DNA of 27,415 bases from CAYREE01 sp964423225 (lineage in GTDB: Archaea > Altiarchaeota > Altiarchaeia > IMC4 > SCGC-AAA252-I15), in the NCBI GenBank assembly GCA_964423225.1, contig CAYREE010000012.1, positions 1 through 27,415 on the forward strand. Direction: 5' to 3'. The first letter of the stretch is position 1, and the number at the start of each line of letters is the position of its first letter. This document shows positions 21,720 through 27,415 of the stretch, one piece after another. The translations under genes were made by a program, and so were the position numbers. Below the pieces are notes generated by a model. It had not been told where the DNA came from, ran no database searches, and saw nothing but the letters and a program-made list of their open reading frames with translations.

Positions 21720-24700
21720 TCAACAAGAGTTCACACAGATACCGCCTAAAACAGTATCATACTCATTGTTACAACAAGCTTCTGTACCATCACAACTTGA
21801 CATACTATCAATATAATATTCGCCCTGATCGTCTCCACAGCATTCTAATAAGGTCCCATCTCCACCAGGATTTGAATCATATTCCCCGGGATAACTGCCT
21901 CCCCCAGCCGTCTCCCCTTCTAACACCCAGCTATAATCACAATACATACGACCACATAGCGTTTCATTTCCATCGCAATCATACCATAATCCATCACTTA
22001 ATGCTAGTGCTCCCACAACACCATCCCCATCAATATCTGCATATCCTCTCTGTTGGTCATTTGATTTACGACGTCTTTCACCACCAAAATCCGATCCAGT
22101 ATAACACTTATTGGAATATACTCCATCATGCAATCCCTGTGATGGTAGCTTACAGCAAGCTTCATCAGAAGTATCCTCACTACATGAAAAACCAGGTTTA
22201 TCACAAGGATCGAATTCTTTCTCTGGATAAGATAAGCCGATAAATGGCTTGAAATGCCAGTAATCCTCGTTTGTATCATCTCCACAGCATTCTATAGACC
22301 GACGGGCATATTCACCTGGAAGATTACCCAACCGATCCTCACCTTCCTTAATCCATATGAAGCCTCCAAGATCCTCACAATTAAACCAGTGGCCATCTAC
22401 ATCCATCCAAGCGCCAACAGCATTATCAACACCACAGTATTCTCCGTAAATCCCATCTTGATTAACATCTGCCCACCCATCAATAGGCGAGTTAAAATCT
22501 CCTGGCCTGGCCCTTGAATTCAATTCCGCATTAATATAAAGTTCTCCATCAAATACACATTTTTTATCACTATCACTACAATAAAGGGTTTGATCTGTAC
22601 AATTCCCTTTATCGCAGGGATTATAATTCTTCGGGGATTTCGCATGATTAAAAGACATGTATTTCTCAGATGCTTCATCATCTCCACAACAATTATTACT
22701 TGATCCTGGACCTCCAAAGAAAGTTATCTCTAAAGATGAACAACTACCATTATATTCGAGGAATGCTCCAGTACAAACTTCGCAGGAACTATCAGGATCT
22801 ACTATTGGATCGATACAATAACAGTGTGCGAATCCATTTGTAATAGTTCCACCACATCCAAGTCTAACAACAGATGAGCCTGATGGATCATCGGATGGTG
22901 TACTACACGTATTAATACTGCCGGAAGGAATGACGTTAAATCCATTCAAGCAGGATAGTCCAATATCCGAACAAATATCAGTGCAGCTACTTGAAGCTAC
23001 GAAACCTCCAGCAGAACATAAATCTGAAAAACTATCAGTACAGTAATCATATCCACTTGCAGAAGAACCAGTATAACAAACTGTATTCTCTACATTAACG
23101 CAGACTCCTGCATCACAGATATATCCAGCACCACAGGTACCAGAAATACCTGGATCACAATCATTCCATACGCCAGCATCACCGCAGACATCATCATTTC
23201 CATCTTCATTCGCATCGCGTAGAGTTCCTATCGGATAGCAAACATCATCCACACACTCATCAATTGCTGAACAACACGCACCTCCAGAAGCAATCCCAGT
23301 CATACCATCTCCAAACTTCTCTTGGATATAAAACTCATTCGCATCATTACCACAACAATCTGGGATATGGCCTGCTACGGAATTAAATCCGAACATTGAT
23401 CCTCCACATCCAAATTGATTACCGCTAAATATGAAACCGTTTTGCTGGCATAAAATACAATTTGCATTCAATTCATTTGAAAGAAGCATTTCAGGACAAT
23501 AAGTCTTAAAAGTCCAATTATCACTTGCGAACGCTGTCATTCCAACATCGTTTTCACACCATATATTCCACATATACGTGATCGGACAGGTCACATTGAT
23601 GAGTGTGATAGTATTGAATTGATCGACAATGAAATCTTGTGGCTTGATACAGTGATCAACTAATTCTGGGGGATTATAAGTAAGACAGTTATCAAGGTCT
23701 ATTTTATGCCATACATCAGTAGTCTCCTGCCACCACATATGAGGCTCACAATCAGCTATTGGAGAATAACTCGAAACATTAAAGATAAGCGCATAATCCT
23801 TCAATAATCCGAAAACACATTCTATAGTTACAGTATCACTGCTTTCTTCATCATAGCCTTCTCCACAATAACTCTGGGAGTCTGATCCAACAGCCATACA
23901 AGTGATATTAAAATCATGGTCTCCAGTCTCGCCGGGAGGACATCTAGTGACAAAAGTATCCTGTAATTCAGTACAATCTGAAGTATCATTTATCATACAA
24001 TCAGTATGGGGGTAATATGGCATCGACAGATGTGCTAGAGTACCATCGATCAAAAGCTTCCTAACATCATATGGATAATCAGTTGACACACCACTGCCAC
24101 GATACGAGTAATTTATCTCAAACGGCATCCACCCGTATATCGTCCTTGGATAATCATAAATCTCTACTTCACCACAATATTCACAACCTAATGTAGTTAA
24201 AGTCGAACTACTAGAGGAAGTCGTGCTAACCCCACCCATACAACATAACTCACCTTCATCACAAAGATCCCAGCCAAGATTCAGGCCGTTACCACACCTA
24301 GATGAACAATCAGGTGCTAAGGGAGTGCACCAACACTCAAAATCATTAATATCAGAGAAATACATGCAAGACTCTAAGTACTCGCCGCTTCCAGAACATA
24401 AATCTTCGCACGGGTCCTTACAGATTGCACAATCCCTGTCAATCGCGCCCTCACAACAATCAGAAATCCAACACTCATCATTATCTTGTTCTATAACACC
24501 ACACCCAATACCTGCAGGAAGACACATACCACCATAAGAAGAGCAAGGTCCAGTACCACAACAACAAACATCATTACCACCACATCCAAGAGGCGACGGC
24601 TTACCAGACCATTCATATCCATTAGCTTCACACACCCTGTCAGAACAGAAACAATCATCCTCGATACAAGGACTTCCCCTACGCGGAGAATACGGATGAA

Positions 24701-25496
24701 TATCACAGGTATACTCGTTCACAGGCCTGCTTCTACAACCATCACCAGTACATACCTCACCATCATCAGCACACGACATAGGATTGCTATGAGTACATGT
24801 ATGAGATGATAGACTGCATATCTCCTCTCCATTACAGGCTATACCATCATCCGGACACTCATCATCATAAGCACAATTATAAATACAACAAACACCCTCA
24901 CCACCTGGCCCTTCCCCCTCACATGCATCAGTCCAATAACTCCTCGTAGCTGAAAAACTACTATCAGCTGTAAGACAGCACTGAACACTATTCAAACAAA
25001 TACCTTCAGGATGTCCGGCTGGCGGACAGATACCCGTATCTATTGGTAATGGATTCTTTGGGTCTCTTACCGCAGTCTGCCAGTCTGGAGTTATTGGATG
25101 TATATCATTCCACCATGAAACCGCATCAATACAAATCCACTCTGAGGTCACACCATATTTCTCAAGACAATATTCACTACAAGGCAGGGTAGTTGAGGTA
25201 GTTGTGAGAATCGTTGTAGTAGAAACAAAACAACAACAAACATGTTCCTCACTATCAGATAGATAACAGCTATGATCCCCGATCGGGCTATAAACCCATC
25301 CTGACGGACAATTATTCAAATAACATTGAGCTTCGTCAAAATCCAGACAAGCATTTTCAAGATCGCAGATACATAAGCCTTGAGAGACTGCTTTTGGAGC
25401 GATTATTAGTATGAGAAGCAAGCATATTATCATTGATGCTGATCCTTTCGTGATTCTCACTTCCTTACCGTTTATCTTGACTTCAATATTATTCAT
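21720..25496 (-). CDS. Giant secreted cysteine-rich protein with CCGDD and DxDGDG modules
   Basis: 1258 residues. A cytoplasmic basic start and one hydrophobic segment (about 22-37) precede a very Cys-rich exported body. Ser/Thr runs (STTTILTTTSTTLPCSEYC and STTSSSSSTLTTL) act as linkers and likely O-glycosylation sites. Residues about 325-430 hold a Cys module (DCCEGAIDRDC, then LGWDLCDEGELCC) shared with the two genes upstream. One part (PDDGIACNGEEICS) recalls Cys repeats common in bacterial surface proteins. The second half has at least four CCGDD/CCGND sites and DxNxDG or DIDGDG loops resembling calcium sites. No catalytic motif is seen. A surface, adhesion or stalk role is inferred. The start overlaps the previous gene's stop by eight bases. 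Confidence 0.85.
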   Translation of the reverse strand: MNNIEVKINGKEVRITKGSASMIICLLLILIIAPKAVSQGLCICDLENACLDFDEAQCYLNNCPSGWVYSPIGDHSCYLSDSEEHVCCCFVSTTTILTTTSTTLPCSEYCLEKYGVTSEWICIDAVSWWNDIHPITPDWQTAVRDPKNPLPIDTGICPPAGHPEGICLNSVQCCLTADSSFSATRSYWTDACEGEGPGGEGVCCIYNCAYDDECPDDGIACNGEEICSLSSHTCTHSNPMSCADDGEVCTGDGCRSRPVNEYTCDIHPYSPRRGSPCIEDDCFCSDRVCEANGYEWSGKPSPLGCGGNDVCCCGTGPCSSYGGMCLPAGIGCGVIEQDNDECWISDCCEGAIDRDCAICKDPCEDLCSGSGEYLESCMYFSDINDFECWCTPLAPDCSSRCGNGLNLGWDLCDEGELCCMGGVSTTSSSSSTLTTLGCEYCGEVEIYDYPRTIYGWMPFEINYSYRGSGVSTDYPYDVRKLLIDGTLAHLSMPYYPHTDCMINDTSDCTELQDTFVTRCPPGETGDHDFNITCMAVGSDSQSYCGEGYDEESSDTVTIECVFGLLKDYALIFNVSSYSPIADCEPHMWWQETTDVWHKIDLDNCLTYNPPELVDHCIKPQDFIVDQFNTITLINVTCPITYMWNIWCENDVGMTAFASDNWTFKTYCPEMLLSNELNANCILCQQNGFIFSGNQFGCGGSMFGFNSVAGHIPDCCGNDANEFYIQEKFGDGMTGIASGGACCSAIDECVDDVCYPIGTLRDANEDGNDDVCGDAGVWNDCDPGISGTCGAGYICDAGVCVNVENTVCYTGSSASGYDYCTDSFSDLCSAGGFVASSSCTDICSDIGLSCLNGFNVIPSGSINTCSTPSDDPSGSSVVRLGCGGTITNGFAHCYCIDPIVDPDSSCEVCTGAFLEYNGSCSSLEITFFGGPGSSNNCCGDDEASEKYMSFNHAKSPKNYNPCDKGNCTDQTLYCSDSDKKCVFDGELYINAELNSRARPGDFNSPIDGWADVNQDGIYGEYCGVDNAVGAWMDVDGHWFNCEDLGGFIWIKEGEDRLGNLPGEYARRSIECCGDDTNEDYWHFKPFIGLSYPEKEFDPCDKPGFSCSEDTSDEACCKLPSQGLHDGVYSNKCYTGSDFGGERRRKSNDQQRGYADIDGDGVVGALALSDGLWYDCDGNETLCGRMYCDYSWVLEGETAGGGSYPGEYDSNPGGDGTLLECCGDDQGEYYIDSMSSCDGTEACCNNEYDTVLGGICVNSC

Positions 25497-26394
25497 TTAG
25501 GTTCACCAAACAATTTCCACAACAGCAAACATTATTACCAGCGCAATAAGCACCTGTCGTGGCTTCATACCATATGCAGTTAGACCTGCAATATCCGAAT
25601 ATTTCAACTGGATAGATACCACCTCCTACGTCAACTGTAACGTCAGGATATAGTTGGTTGCAGTGTTCATAACTGCATGGACCCATTGACGATGATGTTG
25701 TACTATGAGAGGTTGTACTTGTTGTTGAAACTGAAGTTGATGTTGATCCCAGACAACAGACATTTCCTTCGCTTCCATCATAGTTACACTCATCCCATCC
25801 GAGGTAGTCACCCCCACAGAGGTTATCACAGTCTTCTTCCCAGTTTAGGTCAGAGCAGGAACAGTATATTGTCGGGAATATATCATCTGAACACCATTCA
25901 ACATATTTTGGATTCCCTGGCTCTATGTTTGCACAGTAGATTCTACAGTAATCTAGGCATCCAGCACAATCAGAGTCGATCCTGCCTTCACAACAATCTG
26001 TTACCCAGCAATAATCATCATTGTTTTCAAACCAGCGACAAAGTAATCCTTGATCTTCACAGTATCCACCATAGTCAGTGTAACAACTAGGCAAGGTTGA
26101 GGAAGAGGATGATGATGAAGTAGTTGTTGTGGACGGCAGCCTACATTCGCAAGTATAGTATGCGCAAAATGCGCTGCTTGAACAGCAGAAGTCCTGGCAG
26201 TGGTTTGGGGATTTATCTATTCCATGGATACATGCGGCTGGGTTTCCAGTATTCCATGGATCTATACACCATGATTTTTTACATGTATCTGTATCTGCAC
26301 TTGACTCTACACCAAATATCGTTAAAACCATCCAGGCTAGGGCTAAGGCTAGTACTGTCCTTGCCAGTTTTATCCTATCTTCTTCCTTCATCAT
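25489..26394 (-). CDS. Secreted cysteine-rich protein with Ser/Thr linkers
   Basis: 301 residues from the ATG at 26394; a second ATG at 26391 is equally possible. Further upstream in-frame codons overlap the preceding gene. After a basic start (MMKEEDRIKLAR) a hydrophobic segment, TVLALALAWMVLTIFG, serves as signal peptide. Then come a Cys-rich part (HCQDFCCSSSAFCAYYTCEC), a Ser/Thr linker, the shared Cys module (TDCCEGRIDSDCAGCLDYC, later LGWDECNYDGSEGNVCC), a second linker with TTSHSTTSSS, and a short Cys domain ending GNNVCCCGNC. That last motif also occurs in the large protein downstream (GNDVCCCG). It starts 7 bases after the stop of the gene upstream and overlaps the gene downstream, so the three form an operon. 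Confidence 0.82.
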   Translation of the reverse strand: MMKEEDRIKLARTVLALALAWMVLTIFGVESSADTDTCKKSWCIDPWNTGNPAACIHGIDKSPNHCQDFCCSSSAFCAYYTCECRLPSTTTTSSSSSSSTLPSCYTDYGGYCEDQGLLCRWFENNDDYCWVTDCCEGRIDSDCAGCLDYCRIYCANIEPGNPKYVEWCSDDIFPTIYCSCSDLNWEEDCDNLCGGDYLGWDECNYDGSEGNVCCLGSTSTSVSTTSTTSHSTTSSSMGPCSYEHCNQLYPDVTVDVGGGIYPVEIFGYCRSNCIWYEATTGAYCAGNNVCCCGNCLVNLNE

Positions 26395-26401
26395 TGGTTT
26401 A

Positions 26402-27415
26402 TCATACAATACATGCACATTGAGCCATATCACAGTCACATGCTGGATTATCATATCCTGCAAATCCTGCAAATCCTAGATCCTTACAGAAATCATCACA
26501 GAATTCTTCACATGACACCACCGTTGATGTTGTGAATGATGTTGTGGAATGGCTTGTAGTCGAATGACTCGTAGTCGAATGACTCGACGAAGTCGAGGAA
26601 CTACTCGAAGTAGTCGAATGACTCGTAGTCGAATGACTCGACGAAGTCGAGGAACTACTCGAAGNNNNNNNNNNNNNNNNNNNNNNNNNNNNNNNNNNNN
26701 NNNNNNNNNNNNNNNNNNNNNNNNNNNNNNNNNNNNNNNNNNNNNNNNNNNNNNNNNNNNNNNNTAGTCGAATGACTCGTAGTCGAATGAGATGTAGTCG
26801 AATGCGAAGTAGTACTATGACTAGTCGTGCTATGACTCGTTGAAGACGTCGAACTACTCGAAGTAGTCGAATGACTCGAAGTGCTTGTCGAACTCGTAGA
26901 AGTTGTTGTATGACTTGTAGACGATGTTGTAGTCGTATCATACATACAACAACATGTTTCGCCCGGCACATTACATTGATCCTCTCCAATATTATAGCCT
27001 AGATTTAGGCCGATACATGCTTCATCATTACAATAGTTTGTCATCTGGCATTGACATGTATCATCATCACACCAGCTTACTGCCTGGCCGATTGCTGCGC
27101 ATAGATCAGCGCATCCAGTACCGTAGCCGGGTATATAGTCTAGACAACCGCATTCTGGATCGATTACTCCTTCACAGCAATGTTTGTTACCAACATCGCA
27201 GAAGAGGCTGTCTTCTCCTCCTGGCGTGTAACATACTGCATCTTTATCTGGGATTGATTCGCATGATCCTCCGAAGAATTCAATTCCACGGTATCCACTA
27301 TACGATTCACAGTATTCGATACATGTTAGTGTTGATGAGGTTGTCGCGGATGTTTTTGTCAGTGATGTTGACTGTGTACTGCTCGAGGTTGTCGAATGAC
27401 TCGTCGTACTGTGAC
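26402..27415 (-). CDS. Secreted cysteine-rich protein with Ser/Thr/His repeat linkers (partial, contains assembly gap)
   Basis: The gene is open from the right window edge to the TGA at 26402, apart from 100 N at 26665-26764. The frames left and right of the N run differ, as expected if the true gap length is not 100. From the right edge: a linker (HSTTSHSTTSSS), a Cys region (TCIEYCESYSGYRGIEFFGG), a variant of the shared Cys module (HCCEGVIDPECGCLDY, later LNLGYNIGEDQC and GETCCCMYD), a long Ser/Thr/His linker spanning the gap, and a C-terminal domain with CEEFCDDFCKDLG and CDCDMAQCACIV. The start and signal peptide lie outside the window. It is the first visible gene of a three-gene Cys-rich operon. 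Confidence 0.75.
26557..26664 (-). repeat. Two perfect 54-bp coding repeats
   Basis: Bases 26557-26610 and 26611-26664 are identical. Each contains two copies of the 15-mer TAGTCGAATGACTCG followed by 24 bases. On the coding strand each unit gives 18 residues, SSSSSTSSSHSTTSHSTT. The array runs directly into the assembly gap, so more copies probably exist. Confidence 0.95.
26665..26764. other. Assembly gap (100 N)
   Basis: Exactly 100 unknown bases, a usual placeholder for a scaffold gap of unknown size. It lies inside the Ser/Thr/His linker repeats, which explains why assembly failed there. Confidence 0.98.
26765..26950 (-). repeat. Degenerate Ser/Thr/His linker repeats right of the gap
   Basis: The 15-mer TAGTCGAATGACTCG recurs at 26765-26779, followed by decayed versions (TAGTCGAATGAGATG, TAGTCGAATGCGAAG and others) up to about 26900. 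On the coding strand these give SHSTT units within STSSTSTSSHSTT-like sequence. It is the continuation of the array left of the gap. Confidence 0.85.

Noticed and set aside
21797..22285. Several open frames inside the large Cys-rich gene on both strands
   Set aside because: They are mirrors of a 3.8-kb gene with few stop codons in other frames and show no family features.
26557..26900. CRISPR-like array of 15-bp repeats
   Set aside because: The repeats adjoin each other without unique spacers, keep a single reading frame and encode a Ser/Thr/His linker in a longer gene.
26402..26989. Single continuous translation across the N run
   Set aside because: The frame on the right side differs from that on the left if 100 N are taken literally; the real gap length is unknown.

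Overview
The window reads as a stretch of an uncultivated archaeal genome, probably a metagenome-assembled scaffold because it contains a run of exactly 100 N (26665-26764). Archaeal evidence: a fibrillarin-like rRNA methyltransferase with the QDVAQPDQA signature, a tRNA-His with C73 and an 85-nt intron bounded by a complete bulge-helix-bulge motif, an ATP-dependent DNA ligase, an archaeal tRNase Z, a KaiC-type ATPase followed by a Roadblock protein, no encoded CCA on the tRNAs, and TATA-like boxes 24-35 bases before many start codons with no Shine-Dalgarno sequence (leaderless or short-leader transcripts). The presence of hisD and argB shows at least parts of His and Arg (or Lys) biosynthesis. 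I cannot fix the phylum from this sequence alone.

Layout. 1-3056, minus strand: a sulfatase-fold membrane enzyme cut by the window edge, a thymidylate-kinase-like gene, the intron-bearing tRNA-His, an orphan small protein, and a Tat-exported lipoprotein resembling a trypsin-like protease. 3144-5792: an orphan protein, argB coupled to a DUF1805 gene, a TrkA-N/C protein and a BofA-like membrane protein. 5905-8100: a large protein with a receiver domain and a possible very divergent histidine-kinase core. 8155-8334: tRNA-Pro followed by a second, interrupted copy of its 3' end. 8315-11861: two alkaline-phosphatase-superfamily enzymes, one LtaS-like membrane protein and one lipoprotein.

11874-17218, minus strand: a compact seven-gene run read in the order fibrillarin, CYTH protein, membrane protein, hisD, tRNase Z, KaiC-like ATPase, Roadblock; most junctions overlap or are under 40 bases. 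17254-21706: an EamA transporter sharing a 35-bp divergent promoter with fibrillarin, an arylsulfotransferase-like lipoprotein, DNA ligase and a short pyrophosphatase-like gene.

21720-27415, minus strand: three tandem genes for very cysteine-rich secreted proteins joined by Ser/Thr(/His)-rich linkers. They share a conserved Cys module, and the longest also carries tandem CCGDD/DxDGDG modules. This surface-protein cluster, with an 18-residue perfect linker repeat ending at the assembly gap, is the most novel-looking part of the window. The interrupted tRNA-Pro copy and the receiver/kinase-like protein come next.
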